DNA of 64,000 nt from JAAXHB01 sp965214945 (GTDB lineage: Bacteria > Actinomycetota > Acidimicrobiia > Acidimicrobiales > Aldehydirespiratoraceae): positions 2,976,001 through 3,040,000 of the forward strand of contig OZ244029.1 in the NCBI GenBank assembly GCA_965214945.1. The letters run 5' to 3'. The first letter of the stretch is position 1. Every line of letters begins with the position of its first letter. Positions 54,605-63,353 of this stretch are shown here, one piece after another. The notes beneath the pieces are model-generated. The model did no database searches. It worked only from the letters and a program-made list of their open reading frames with translations, and was not told the DNA's origin. The position numbers were made by a program, and so were the translations under genes.

Positions 54605-55304
54605 GCAGGCCGGCTTCGGCGGCCGGGCGTCGGTACCGCAGCCGGTCGTGCAGGCGGCTGCGGCGCCCCTGCCAGAACTCCACTGAGAGAGGACGCACTA
54701 GGTACCCGCCCCAATGCGCAGGCCTGGGCACGCCTCCGGGCTTGGGTTTCGGGGCCTGTCCGGCCTGCGGGGCCTCCGAGAAGCGGGCCTCGGCCGCCGA
54801 GGTGAGCCGCTCCAGGTCGGCGCGCTCGCCGATCACGGCCGACTGCGGCGAAGCCCACGCACCGATCTGAGCGCCCCGAGGCCGGGAGGCGAAGTAGGCG
54901 TCGCTCTCGTCGTTGGGCAGATGTTCCGCTGTGCCCACCACTCGCACCTGGCGTTCCAGCGGATGCCACAGAAAGCACAACGCGGCCCGGCTGTTGGCCT
55001 CCAGGTCGAGGCCTTTGGCCGAGCGGCGGTTGGTGTGAAACACGAAGCCCCGTTGGTCGAGTCCTTTGAGCAGCACTGCCCGAGCCGACGGCCAGCCGTC
55101 TTCGCCGACTGTGGCCACGATGAAGGCGTTCGCGTCGTAAGGGCCGCTGGACCGCCACTCATCGAACCAAGCCTGGAACTGCTCGACCGGGTCTTGTGCC
55201 AAGTCGCCGCGGCTCAGCCCCGCCCGGCTGTACTGCTCCCGCATGGCCGCTAGATCCACGACACGCTCCACCATCAGGGAGCCTAAGCCTTGTTCCTGTG
55301 GCAT
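54561..55304 (-). CDS. pdxH: pyridoxamine 5'-phosphate oxidase
   Basis: 247 residues from the ATG at 55304; an ATG at 55274 gives 237. Typical features: EYSRAGLSRGDLAQDPVEQFQ-like N-terminus, FMN-binding SARAVLLKGLDQRGFVFHTN (partly quoted as RAVLLKG), ALCFLWHPLERQVRV, and the C-terminal dimerisation RLHDRLRYRR and WTVERLAP. It oxidises pyridoxamine- or pyridoxine-5'-phosphate to PLP. The open frame extends upstream to 55,643 only through repeat DNA (see 55,370-55,490), which I do not take as coding. Confidence 0.9.
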   Translation of the reverse strand: MPQEQGLGSLMVERVVDLAAMREQYSRAGLSRGDLAQDPVEQFQAWFDEWRSSGPYDANAFIVATVGEDGWPSARAVLLKGLDQRGFVFHTNRRSAKGLDLEANSRAALCFLWHPLERQVRVVGTAEHLPNDESDAYFASRPRGAQIGAWASPQSAVIGERADLERLTSAAEARFSEAPQAGQAPKPKPGGVPRPAHWGGYLVRPLSVEFWQGRRSRLHDRLRYRRPAAEAGLPTGRSNWTVERLAP

Positions 55305-55369
55305 TGCCGTGACTCGGCGCACGAAGGCCGAAGCACAGTTCCGCTTCGCTTCCGAAGCAGCTGCTCTTG

Positions 55370-55490
55370 TGTCATCGCCCCGACGTGAGGGAGCAGCAGG
55401 GGCAGACACTCGACCCCCGCCGAGCAAAGCCGCTCTTGTGTCATCGCGCCGGCGCGAGGGTGCAGCAAGGGCGGCTCTCGGAGCGACTGG
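55370..55490. repeat. imperfect 59-bp direct repeat upstream of pdxH
   Basis: ctcttgtgtcatcgc followed by a G+C-rich ..gcgagggtgcagcaaggg-type tail occurs at about 55,373 and again at about 55,432. The two copies differ by scattered substitutions. They lie between the divergent pdxH and crcB genes and keep a frame open upstream of pdxH. Confidence 0.55.
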
Positions 55491-55513
55491 GCGGGCTTGA
55501 CTAGGTTGCTTGC

Positions 55514-55948
55514 GTGCGGTTGTCGCTGCGTGCTCTCGCGACTGCGCCGGCTTTGGTGGTGGCCGTCGGCGGCGCTGTCGGTGCTGCGGTGCGCTGGGTG
55601 GTCTTGGAGGCCCTTGAGGCCGTCGGCGCTGTGGGCACGGCACCGATGGCGTGGGCGCTGCTGATGGTGAACTCCGTTGGCTCGTTCGTAGTGGGAGCGG
55701 TGCTGTTCGCGTCGGCCGATGGAGCCCGCGAGCTGGCCCGGCTGGGGCTGGGGGTGGGCTTCTGCGGTGGGCTCACCACGTTCTCGTCCTTTGCTGTTCT
55801 TACTGCTCACATCGCCCGCGACGGTGCGCCCGCATCGGCGGCGGCGTTCGTTGCTGCCTCAGTGGTCGCGGCGGTCGCGGCGGTCGCTATGGGCATCGCC
55901 GCGGCCCGCAAAGCCGGCTGGTCTCCGGTCTCGGAGCACGCGCCGTGA
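55514..55948 (+). CDS. crcB: CrcB-family fluoride channel subunit
   Basis: 144 residues with four hydrophobic helices. The family's pore region MVNSVGSFVVGAVLF and FCGGLTTFSSFA are both present, the latter with the Phe and Ser/Thr residues that line the fluoride path, and GAAVRW near the N-terminus. It exports fluoride passively. Its TGA overlaps the GTG of a second CrcB gene (GTGA), so the channel is probably a heterodimer of the two products. Confidence 0.9.
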   Translation: MRLSLRALATAPALVVAVGGAVGAAVRWVVLEALEAVGAVGTAPMAWALLMVNSVGSFVVGAVLFASADGARELARLGLGVGFCGGLTTFSSFAVLTAHIARDGAPASAAAFVAASVVAAVAAVAMGIAAARKAGWSPVSEHAP

Positions 55949-56271
55949 CCGCCGTAGCAGCGTTCGTTGCTGCCGCGGCCCTCGGCGCTGTGATGCGCTG
56001 GCAGGCGGGACGGCTGCTGCCCTCAGTGTGGGGCACTTTTGTCGTGAACGTGGCTGGTGCTTTCGCGCTGGGTGCCCTGAGTGGCGTAGGGCCCACAGCA
56101 GCCGCCGTGATCGGGGTGGGCGGCCTCGGCGGGCTCACCACATTCTCAACTCTGGCTGCCGAACTCCGCGACCTGGCCTCGCGCCACCCGGTGAAGGCCG
56201 CCGCATACCTGACCGCCACGCTCACAGCCGGCCTGGGCGCCGCCGCAGCCGGCATCCGTCTTGCCCTCTGA
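55945..56271 (+). CDS. crcB: second CrcB-family fluoride channel subunit
   Basis: 108 residues from the GTG at 55945; a longer frame starting inside the first crcB is a shadow. It has GAVMRWQAG, FVVNVAGAFALGAL and GGLGGLTTFSTLA, the same three signatures as its neighbour. Paired dissimilar CrcB genes are common in Gram-positive bacteria. Confidence 0.9.
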   Translation: MTAVAAFVAAAALGAVMRWQAGRLLPSVWGTFVVNVAGAFALGALSGVGPTAAAVIGVGGLGGLTTFSTLAAELRDLASRHPVKAAAYLTATLTAGLGAAAAGIRLAL

Positions 56272-56368
56272 GTTCTTCGGCCCTGTTGGCGCACCACATG
56301 ACGGGTTCGCACGAGGCGCTGCCCGCCCCCGCCGCTGCCGGCCGTGAGACAGACCGTGGCGCTGCCCT

Positions 56369-57007
56369 GTGATACGGACCCTCGACGTGATACAGACCCG
56401 CAACCTGGCGTCGCATTACGCAGACTCCGGTCAGCGCGTGCAACGACGCGGGCGGGCCGTGTTGCCGCGGCCTGCTGTGTTCGTGCCGTTGCTGGCGGGC
56501 GCGGGTGTAGCGGTCGCGCTGGGGGTGTACGGGCAGGTTCACGATCCCACCGGTCGGGGGCTCTACACGGCGTTCTTCACTGAGACGGCTCGTCTGAAGA
56601 GCTGGCTGGCCACGGCCGCCGCTTCGGGCGCTGCCACACAGCTTGGCATCGCGGCTTTGTTGTGGCGGCGAGTCGGACGCGGCTCGCCGCCACGGCTGGC
56701 CGCAATCGGCGCGGCTCAGCGGCTGGTCGCCGCGCTCACTCTGATCGCCGCGGTGCCGGCGGCCTATCACTGCCTTTGGGCTTTAGGCTTTCAGGCCCAT
56801 TCTGCACGAACCATGCTTCACTCGCTGGCGGGATGCGCGTTTTTTGGCGCCTATGCGGCTGGCACTGTCTCCGCCGACCGACCGGACCTTCCCGGTGCTA
56901 GCCGATTGACGGTGCTCGCAGCCGGCGCCGCGGTGTTCACAACGATGACGGCCGTTTGGTGGACCGGTGCCCGCTGGTACTTCACCAACGTCTCATGGGG
57001 TCTGTGA
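56369..57007 (+). CDS. membrane protein of the DUF6529 type
   Basis: 212 residues with about five hydrophobic segments. The segment VHDPTGRGLYTAFFTETARL and the conserved AAYHCLWALGFQ with a later LHSLAGCAFFGAYAAGTV match DUF6529-like proteins as I recall them; they contain His residues arranged as in cytochrome b561. It sits ahead of the cytochrome c gene on the same strand. A quinone- or haem-linked role is therefore plausible but not shown. Confidence 0.55.
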   Translation: MIRTLDVIQTRNLASHYADSGQRVQRRGRAVLPRPAVFVPLLAGAGVAVALGVYGQVHDPTGRGLYTAFFTETARLKSWLATAAASGAATQLGIAALLWRRVGRGSPPRLAAIGAAQRLVAALTLIAAVPAAYHCLWALGFQAHSARTMLHSLAGCAFFGAYAAGTVSADRPDLPGASRLTVLAAGAAVFTTMTAVWWTGARWYFTNVSWGL

Positions 57008-57031
57008 CGGCTCTCATGGGATCTGTGACGG
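56990..57031 (+). repeat. 21-bp tandem duplication of the DUF6529-like stop region
   Basis: ctctcatggg(g/a)tctgtgacgg occurs twice in tandem (56,990-57,010, containing the gene's own TGA at 57,005-57,007, and 57,011-57,031). The first base and one internal base differ. The second copy lies in the gap ahead of the cytochrome c gene. Confidence 0.65.
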
Positions 57032-57089
57032 CACCGCCCCGGGCACACCGCCACAGTGGTGCGAGGCGTTGAAAGAGGCGTCGACAACC

Positions 57090-57563
57090 GTGACGGCTCT
57101 CGACCGTCTGGCCGGTGTGGCGCAGTGGCTGGCCGGGGTGGTGGCCGCGACCTTCGCCGTGATGCTGTTCACACTCGGCGCCGGCACCCACGCCCAGAAC
57201 GACAGCCCTAACACCTCCGCGGCCGACACAAGCGACACGGCTGCGCGAGCCGATACCGACATTGCAGCCGATCCCGGTGCGGACACGCGAACCGGTGTCG
57301 GAGCACCCGCGGAGGCCTTCGGAGCCGAAGTGCTGAACCACGGCGAGGCCCTTTACGCCGAGCACTGCGCCGTCTGCCACGGCCGTCAGGGTTTGGGCGT
57401 GACTGCCGTGGCGCTGGCCGGGCGCATGAAGAGCGCCTACCCCCGGCTCACCGACCAGGTCGCGTTGGTGGCCGACGGCCGCGAGCAGATGCCCGGGTTT
57501 TCCGATCGGCTAACCCCGGCGGAACTCGAAGCGGTAGTCGCTTTCACTCGTCACCTTTTGTGA
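57090..57563 (+). CDS. c-type cytochrome, membrane-anchored
   Basis: 157 residues from a GTG at 57090 with AAAGAGG upstream. An N-terminal hydrophobic segment (WLAGVVAATFAVMLFTLGAG) acts as signal or anchor, an Ala/Asp/Thr-rich linker follows, and the haem-binding CAVCHGRQGLG (about 90) precedes the axial Met in EQMPGFSDRL. It is a single-haem cytochrome of the alternative-oxidase-partner type. It probably takes electrons from the GMC pair encoded downstream. Confidence 0.88.
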   Translation: MTALDRLAGVAQWLAGVVAATFAVMLFTLGAGTHAQNDSPNTSAADTSDTAARADTDIAADPGADTRTGVGAPAEAFGAEVLNHGEALYAEHCAVCHGRQGLGVTAVALAGRMKSAYPRLTDQVALVADGREQMPGFSDRLTPAELEAVVAFTRHLL

Positions 57564-57634
57564 GGCCCAGCAGGGCTTGCGGGCGAGTTCGGCGTCCCGC
57601 CTGCCGGGCGGTAGTCGCTTTCACTCGTCACCTT
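57531..57634 (+). repeat. 27-bp direct repeat of the cytochrome c 3' end
   Basis: gcggtagtcgctttcactcg and the following bases at 57,531-57,557 (the last codons of the cytochrome c gene, AVVAFTRHL) recur exactly at 57,608-57,634 in the intergenic space, 77 bp downstream. Confidence 0.75.
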
Positions 57635-57677
57635 CTCTGAGCGGGCGCCCAACCGACCGCGGTTACTGTCGGCCACA

Positions 57678-58235
57678 ATGGACGACCGGGTTCCCGAACG
57701 GTCTCGCCGGATTGACCGGCGCACCGTGCTGCGGCTCAGCGGAGGCGTTATCGCCGTTGCAGTCGGCGTCGGAGCGGGCTTACTCGATCGCCGTTCCCGT
57801 CGCGGCGAATCAGCGCCCCGAACCGTCAATCCTGTAACACCCCGACCTGCCCCCGACCCGGCCGCGGACACCGCGCCCACCAGCCTTGCGCCGCCGCAAG
57901 CTGGGCCCCATGCGTCTGGTGGTGCCCAACCGTCTACTGATAACGACGAGGCAGCCCGCGAGGACACGGCCCCGCAAGTCATTGCGGGAGACGTCCCGGA
58001 AGGGGTGATCGCCGTGGGGGAGGGCTACCTACGTGCCGTGCCCGAAGAGGCCGACCTCGCGACGCTGTTGGCGGCGCTGCCGGCCCCCGACGGTGACGTG
58101 GCGGCCGCAGCGCGGCGCCGGATAACGGCTGACTTCACCACCGGCGACACCTTCACGGTCGACGGCTGGCTGCTGTCGCGCTCAGAGGCCCGGGCCGCCG
58201 CAGTGCTGGCGCTGGCCTGCGCCGAACAGTGCTGA
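57678..58235 (+). CDS. Tat-signal protein, small partner of GMC oxidoreductase
   Basis: 185 residues. The N-terminus carries a twin-arginine motif (DRRTVLRLSGG) followed by a hydrophobic segment, so it is exported folded by Tat. After a Pro/Ala-rich linker (about 50-95) a helical domain with ADFTTGDTFTVDGWLLSRSE resembles the small subunits that precede GMC dehydrogenases. The end overlaps the GMC gene by 7 bp, so the GMC protein, which has no signal of its own, probably crosses the membrane bound to this subunit. Confidence 0.75.
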   Translation: MDDRVPERSRRIDRRTVLRLSGGVIAVAVGVGAGLLDRRSRRGESAPRTVNPVTPRPAPDPAADTAPTSLAPPQAGPHASGGAQPSTDNDEAAREDTAPQVIAGDVPEGVIAVGEGYLRAVPEEADLATLLAALPAPDGDVAAAARRRITADFTTGDTFTVDGWLLSRSEARAAAVLALACAEQC

Positions 58236-59869
58236 CTGACGCTCGGCGGCTGCGCGACGGCTCGACCCTCAACACCGACGTCTGCATCATCGGCGCCGGT
58301 GCCGCCGGCATCACCACGGCTCTGGAACTCGCCGACTCGGAGCTGGGCGTGATCGTGGTGGAGTCGGGCGGGCGCACCGGCCCGGACCCGGCCACCCAAG
58401 CCCTCTACCGGGGTGCCTCCGTCGGCCGGCCAATCCGCGGCCACATCGAACCCCAGCCGCTGGGGTTGGACGTCATCAGGCTTCGCTGGCTGGGGGGCAC
58501 CACAAACCACTGGGCCGGCTACTGCCGCAAGCTCGAGCCGATCGATTTTGAGGAGCGCCCGCATCTGGCCGTGAGCGGCTGGCCGATCGAGCCGAGCGAC
58601 CTTCACGAGCACTGGGCGCGAGCCGCGCGGTGGTGCCGGATCACCGACGCCTCCGACGACGCCACCGTCTGGAGCCGCCGCATCGGGCTGCCGCCCCCGC
58701 TGCCGCCTTCGTCAGAGCAGCACACCAGGGCCTTTCAGATCACGCCGGTGATGCGCTTCGGCGACGAGTACAGGCACGACCTGGAATCCGTTGACAACGT
58801 TCAGGTGATGTTGTGGGCCAATGCCGTCAACCTGGCCACCGACGACGGTCGCGCCGTTCAGACCGTGCAAGCCCGCACGCTCACCGGCGTCGGCATCACC
58901 GTGCGGGCGCGGGCGTTCGTGCTGGCCTGCGGAGGCCTAGAGAATCCGCGCCTACTGCTGGCGTCCACCGACGCCGATCCGGCCGGCGTGGGCAACCGGC
59001 ACGATCAGGTGGGCCGCTATTTCGCGGAGCATCTTCAGGTGGCCGCGGGGTTCGGCGTGATCGACGCCCGCCCTGAGGACTTGGCCGGCTATCTGGGAGG
59101 TCAGGCCACCATCACAGACGGACGCTGGTCGGGCCGCAGCCACGGCGTCAAATACACGCTGGCGCTCACCTCCGATCACGTCCGAGCGGCGCGCACGCTG
59201 GGCATGGAGGCGCAGCTCCTCACCGGGCCCGTGCCTCCAATCTCTGCCCCACGGGGCCCGCCGACGCCGGTGCGGCAGCGGGCCGGAGCCGGTGTCGGCG
59301 CGGGCGCGATCGCCGATCTCATGGCCCTAACCTCCGGACGAGTGCCCGCGTCGTCGGTGTACGTTCAAGCGCTCGCTGAGCAGGAGCTGAATCCTGATAG
59401 CCGAGTCAGCCTGGCAGCCGCAACCGACGCGCTGGGGATGCGGCGCATCACGCTCGACTGGCGCTACAGCGCCTCCGACAGGGCCGCCGTGATCAGCGGA
59501 CTACGCACCCTGGCCGCAGAGCTGGGCGCTGCGGGCCTGGGCCGGCTTCAGGTGATACCGGGTGGCGTGGCGGTAGGCATGCCCGACCATGAGCCCGCCG
59601 ATCTCATCGACCTCTTCAGCGCTGACCTTGACGCCGTCGACTACGAGAACTTCCCGATCGGTGTCGGGTTCCACCACATGTGCACCACTCGGATGTCGGC
59701 CGATCCGCGCCGCGGGGTGGTGGACGCCGACTGCCGAGTGTACGGCGTCGACAACCTGTGGGTGGCGGGAAGCTCGGTGTTCGCCACACCGGGCGTCGCC
59801 ACGCCCACTTTCACCATCGTTGCCCTGGCCGTCCGCCTCGCCGACCGCCTACGTGAGGTGCTCGCCTAG
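58229..59869 (+). CDS. GMC-family FAD oxidoreductase (Tat partner type)
   Basis: 546 residues. FAD motif DVCIIGAGAAGITTALEL at 17-34, the WLGGTTNHWAGYC segment of the bacterial glucose-methanol-choline group, the catalytic HHMCTTRM and the C-terminal NLWVAGSSVFATPGVATPT. Sugar or alcohol oxidation with electrons passed on to cytochrome c is the usual role of such two- or three-subunit enzymes. The upstream cytochrome c and Tat small subunit support that. Confidence 0.9.
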   Translation: MLTDARRLRDGSTLNTDVCIIGAGAAGITTALELADSELGVIVVESGGRTGPDPATQALYRGASVGRPIRGHIEPQPLGLDVIRLRWLGGTTNHWAGYCRKLEPIDFEERPHLAVSGWPIEPSDLHEHWARAARWCRITDASDDATVWSRRIGLPPPLPPSSEQHTRAFQITPVMRFGDEYRHDLESVDNVQVMLWANAVNLATDDGRAVQTVQARTLTGVGITVRARAFVLACGGLENPRLLLASTDADPAGVGNRHDQVGRYFAEHLQVAAGFGVIDARPEDLAGYLGGQATITDGRWSGRSHGVKYTLALTSDHVRAARTLGMEAQLLTGPVPPISAPRGPPTPVRQRAGAGVGAGAIADLMALTSGRVPASSVYVQALAEQELNPDSRVSLAAATDALGMRRITLDWRYSASDRAAVISGLRTLAAELGAAGLGRLQVIPGGVAVGMPDHEPADLIDLFSADLDAVDYENFPIGVGFHHMCTTRMSADPRRGVVDADCRVYGVDNLWVAGSSVFATPGVATPTFTIVALAVRLADRLREVLA

Positions 59870-59923
59870 CAGGCAGTTCCGGCCCGCCGTCAGCTGGCCC
59901 CACCCTGCTGAAGACGACAACAA

Positions 59924-60988
59924 CTAGGCGGCGGGCGGTGTTGGTCGGGGGCTGTCGGGCAGGCCAGCTGAGGGATTGGCGCCGACCGTGAGCGGCGAGG
60001 GGCCGTCGGCTTGGAGGCGCCACCATCCGGCAGCGGCCACCATCGCCGCGTTGTCGGTGCACATCGCCCGGCTCGGAAGGCTCGCGGCCAGCCCGTCGCG
60101 GGCACTGGCATCGACGGTCAGCTCCCTCAGGCGGCTGTTCGCGGCGACGCCGCCCGCCAGGCACAGTCCCTTAGCGCCGTGCGCTGCCGCGGCCCGGCGG
60201 GCCTTCGAAACGAGCACGTCGGCAACGGCCTCCTGAAACGAGGCGGCCACGTCGGCGACCGGCGCGTCGGGGCAGCGGCGCAGATAGGTGAGCACGGCCG
60301 TCTTGAGCCCGCTGAAGGAGAAGTTCCAGCCGTCGTTGATCATGGGCCGGGGGAACACGATGGCGTCCGGGTCTCCCTCGCGGCTGAGCCGGTCTATGGC
60401 CGGCCCTCCCGGATAGCCGAGCCCGAGGTGGCGTGCCACCTTGTCGAACGCCTCGCCGGCGGCGTCGTCGACGGTGGCGCCGAGCACCCGGTAACGCAGC
60501 CGGCCCCCCATCAGCACCAGCATGGTGTGGCCGCCCGACACGAGCACCACCACCGTCGGCAGCTCGATGTCGGGATCGTCGAGGAACGCGGCGTGCAGGT
60601 GGGCCTCGAGATGGTTGACCGCAACGAACGGCACGTCCCACACCAGCGAGAGCGCTTTGGCCGCCGACACGCCCACCAGCAGTGCTCCCACCAACCCCGG
60701 CCCGGCGGTGACGGCTACGGCGTTGACCTCGCCGGCGGTCGCAGACGAGTCCTCCATGGCCTGATCGATCACCGGCATGATCCGCTCGAGATGGGCGCGG
60801 CCCGCCACTTCGGGGACGACTCCGCCGTAGCGGGAGTGCAGGTCGGCCTGGCTTGAGACCACCGACGACAACACCCGCCGACCGCCGGACACCACCGCAG
60901 CCGCGGTTTCGTCACACGACGTCTCGATGCCCAGCACCAGGTCTTCGCGGGTGCTGGGGCTGCCGGCGACAGCTGTTGTCGTGTTCAT
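59924..60988 (-). CDS. tsaD: tRNA N6-adenosine threonylcarbamoyltransferase
   Basis: 354 residues from the ATG at 60988. Family motifs: VLGIETSCDETAAAV at the start, VNHLEAHLHAAFL with the metal His pair, VSGGHTMLVLM, and CLAGGVAANSRLRE. It performs the last step of t6A37 tRNA modification with TsaB, TsaE and TsaC. The gene order tsaE-tsaB-tsaD is on one strand; rimI, which often lies between B and D, is absent here. Confidence 0.95.
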   Translation of the reverse strand: MNTTTAVAGSPSTREDLVLGIETSCDETAAAVVSGGRRVLSSVVSSQADLHSRYGGVVPEVAGRAHLERIMPVIDQAMEDSSATAGEVNAVAVTAGPGLVGALLVGVSAAKALSLVWDVPFVAVNHLEAHLHAAFLDDPDIELPTVVVLVSGGHTMLVLMGGRLRYRVLGATVDDAAGEAFDKVARHLGLGYPGGPAIDRLSREGDPDAIVFPRPMINDGWNFSFSGLKTAVLTYLRRCPDAPVADVAASFQEAVADVLVSKARRAAAAHGAKGLCLAGGVAANSRLRELTVDASARDGLAASLPSRAMCTDNAAMVAAAGWWRLQADGPSPLTVGANPSAGLPDSPRPTPPAA

Positions 60989-61004
60989 CAAGCTCAGTCT
61001 GCTC

Positions 61005-61745
61005 TCAGACCACGGGCGACGCTTGACGCCGCTGTGGCGCTCGGGCCGGTTTGGCGTCAGGGCGGCGCAGGTACAGCGGCCTGATCTCGTGGGGTTGCGC
61101 CAGCTCGCCGCGGCGCGCCAACTGCTGGGCAAGCATCAACAGCGACTCCGCGGAGGGACGCGCGAAACCACCGTCGGCGATCTCGGCGTTGCGGATTCCG
61201 GCAAAGACCGCTAAATGCTCCGCGGCGCCGTCACCGGCGATGATCGCGGGCTCGCGCCGGCCCGAGCCGCTTTCGGCGCCTGCCATGGTCGAGATCGCGG
61301 CCGCGGCCTGCCGCGCCGAGGCCACAGCCGGGTTTGAGAGCCTTTGGACGCTTTCTCCAGTCGGCCGATAGGCAGCCCAGAAGACCTCTTTGCGGCGGGC
61401 GTCGATCACTGCGGCGATACGGCGGCGGGTGCAGCGCAGCGCGAACGCAACGACATCGAGGCTCACGCAGGCGATCATCGGCACTTGTAAGGCGTGGGCG
61501 ACTGTGATGGCCGTCGTCACGCCCACCCGAAGGCCGGTGTAGAGCCCCGGGCCGATGTCGACGGCCACCGCCTCGACGTCCTGCAAGGTGACGCCGGACT
61601 GCGCGCAGGCCGTTTGGATCTGCGGTGCCAGCTGCTCGGCGTGACGGCGACTGCGGGTGGCCTGGACTGCCGCGAGAACGCCGCTACGGTCGCCGACCGC
61701 GCATCCTGCTCGGTCGGTTGCCGACTCGATGCCCAAGATCAGCAA
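61005..61745 (-). CDS. tsaB: tRNA threonylcarbamoyladenosine biosynthesis protein TsaB
   Basis: 246 residues. LLILGIESATDRAGCAV at the N-terminus and IGPGLYTGLRVGVTTA are the TsaB signatures; there is no metal-binding His pair, unlike TsaD. The TTG start at 61745 overlaps the tsaE stop by 7 bp; the longer frame upstream lies within tsaE. It forms the heterodimer with TsaD. The C-terminus is basic and Arg/Ala-rich. Confidence 0.92.
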   Translation of the reverse strand: MLILGIESATDRAGCAVGDRSGVLAAVQATRSRRHAEQLAPQIQTACAQSGVTLQDVEAVAVDIGPGLYTGLRVGVTTAITVAHALQVPMIACVSLDVVAFALRCTRRRIAAVIDARRKEVFWAAYRPTGESVQRLSNPAVASARQAAAAISTMAGAESGSGRREPAIIAGDGAAEHLAVFAGIRNAEIADGGFARPSAESLLMLAQQLARRGELAQPHEIRPLYLRRPDAKPARAPQRRQASPVV

Positions 61746-62254
61746 GATCGGCTCCAAGGCCGTAGTGCGGCCTCGAGCCGAGGCTGCCGAGTGCTCCAGT
61801 GCTTGCCCCGCCCCCGCAGCGTCAGCAGGCGCTCGTCGCCCGGCAAGCCGTCGTCGGCGGACCTGAATCTGATCGTCACGCTCAAGTGCCCGGCCGGAAG
61901 CATCCCCGCGATGGCGTCGCCCCATTCGACCAGCGTGATCCCGTCGTCGAGCAGCTCTTCGAGCGCCAGGTCATGCGCTTCGTCCGGATGGTCGAAGCGG
62001 TAGACGTCGAGATGGTTCACGGTGATCGATCCCTCATAACGGTTGGCCAGAGTGAAGGTGGGACTGGTGACCGGGGTGGTCACGCCGAGCGCAGCGGCAA
62101 ATCCCTGCGTGAACGCTGTCTTGCCCGCGCCGAGGTCTCCCACCAGAACGATCACGTCGCCCGTAGCGGCCACACTGGCCACGGCGCCGCCCAAGGCCCG
62201 CGTCTCATCGACGCTGGCAGTGCGGCAGCGAATGGCAGCGCGACCGGCGGTCAT
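61739..62254 (-). CDS. tsaE: tRNA threonylcarbamoyladenosine biosynthesis ATPase TsaE
   Basis: 171 residues. Walker A LVGDLGAGKTAF at about 36-47, SPTFTLANRY, and the conserved HLDVYRFDHPDEA and LVEWGD motifs. It is the ATPase partner of the TsaBD complex. The last 25 or so residues are a basic tail. First gene of the tsaE-tsaB-tsaD run; 73 bp separate it from the P1 peptidase gene. Confidence 0.93.
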   Translation of the reverse strand: MTAGRAAIRCRTASVDETRALGGAVASVAATGDVIVLVGDLGAGKTAFTQGFAAALGVTTPVTSPTFTLANRYEGSITVNHLDVYRFDHPDEAHDLALEELLDDGITLVEWGDAIAGMLPAGHLSVTIRFRSADDGLPGDERLLTLRGRGKHWSTRQPRLEAALRPWSRSC

Positions 62255-62327
62255 TGCCGACTTGCGATAGGCCTGCCGACTCGGGGTGAGCCAGTCGGCA
62301 GTGTCATCTCAAGAATCGGTCTCATCC

Positions 62328-63353
62328 TTAGACAGTACCGACGGCCCGGCCCGCAGCCGTGACCACCGCAGCCACCGTCAGCAGACGGACATCGTCGGGA
62401 TCGGCCAGCACTTCGCCTGTGGCCGCCGCCACCACAGCATCGCCGTCGAAGCGGGTGTGAGCAGGCACGAACGCCCTCGCCAGCCCGTCGTGGCCGCCTT
62501 GGGACACCCAGAAGCACCCGAGCTTTGTGAGCTTGGCGTTGGTGATCACCGCGCACAGCGTGGTGTTGGTCATCGGATCCTCACTGAGGTAATCACCAGC
62601 AGTCGGATCTCCACCGGATTCTTCAGCCGCGGTGCCGTCCTGAGGGTCGTCGACTGGCGCGTTGTCGCTGAGCAGACCGCGGTTCATAGGCCCTGCGCTG
62701 AGGGGGCCGCTACGGGCAGGCCAGTCGGCGAACTCCCCGGCGGCGATCCGTGACAGCAGGCTGCCATCGGCGTCCGAGCCGTCGTCAAAGCTCCCGGCGG
62801 CGTTGGCGGCGATCACGGCGGTCACCGCGAGTTCGCCCCGCCGGACGGTGGCGATTCCCAGTCCGCCTGCCCGGGCCCGGTCGGCTCCTAGCCATTTCCC
62901 CACGGTGGCGCCTGCGCCTGCGCCCACTGCGCCCACCGCGGCATGGCTTGACCGGTTGCTAGCTGCGAGCCGCCCCTCGGCAGGGCCGGGCCGTACCGCG
63001 GGGTCGCCCTCTGCGAGGTCGTACAGCGCCATGGCCACCACGATCGGCACCCGCCCGTGCGCGGTGGGATATCCGCGGCCCTCAGCTTCAAGCACTTCGA
63101 CCACACCATCGGCTGTGGCCAGACCGAAGGCGGAGCCGCCCGTGAGCACTACCGCGTCGATGGTCTGAACCAGCCGCTGCGGGGCGAGCAGCGCGAACTC
63201 GCGGGTGGCCGGCGCTCCGCCCCGTACCTCGCCCGAGGCCACCGCGCCCGGTGGCAGCACTATCACGGTGCAGCCCGTTCGGGCACCTGCATCAGTCCAG
63301 TGCCCGATCTCCACCCCGGCAACGCCCATCTCAGCGTCACGTGGTGATGTCAT
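62328..63353 (-). CDS. P1-family peptidase (DmpA/NylC-like N-terminal nucleophile hydrolase)
   Basis: 341 residues. The family pattern is seen: VEIGHWTDAGARTGCTVI near the start, VLTGGSAFGLATADGV, AAVGAVGAGAGATVGK, and the self-cleavage/nucleophile region MTNTTLCAVITNA with the catalytic Thr. Members cleave N-terminal D/L-amino acids, beta-peptides or nylon oligomers and are auto-processed into two chains at this Thr region. The start ATG is preceded by a near-copy of the same start (see the repeat). Confidence 0.87.
   Translation of the reverse strand: MTSPRDAEMGVAGVEIGHWTDAGARTGCTVIVLPPGAVASGEVRGGAPATREFALLAPQRLVQTIDAVVLTGGSAFGLATADGVVEVLEAEGRGYPTAHGRVPIVVAMALYDLAEGDPAVRPGPAEGRLAASNRSSHAAVGAVGAGAGATVGKWLGADRARAGGLGIATVRRGELAVTAVIAANAAGSFDDGSDADGSLLSRIAAGEFADWPARSGPLSAGPMNRGLLSDNAPVDDPQDGTAAEESGGDPTAGDYLSEDPMTNTTLCAVITNAKLTKLGCFWVSQGGHDGLARAFVPAHTRFDGDAVVAAATGEVLADPDDVRLLTVAAVVTAAGRAVGTV

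Noticed and set aside
53500..54870. 456-residue plus-strand frame over the CcdA-like gene and pdxH
   Set aside because: Runs in another frame of ccdA and antisense to pdxH; Arg-rich composition without membrane segments.
55305..55643. N-terminal extension of pdxH by about 110 residues
   Set aside because: The extension consists of repeat DNA and does not resemble the family; the core starts normally near 55,304 or 55,274.
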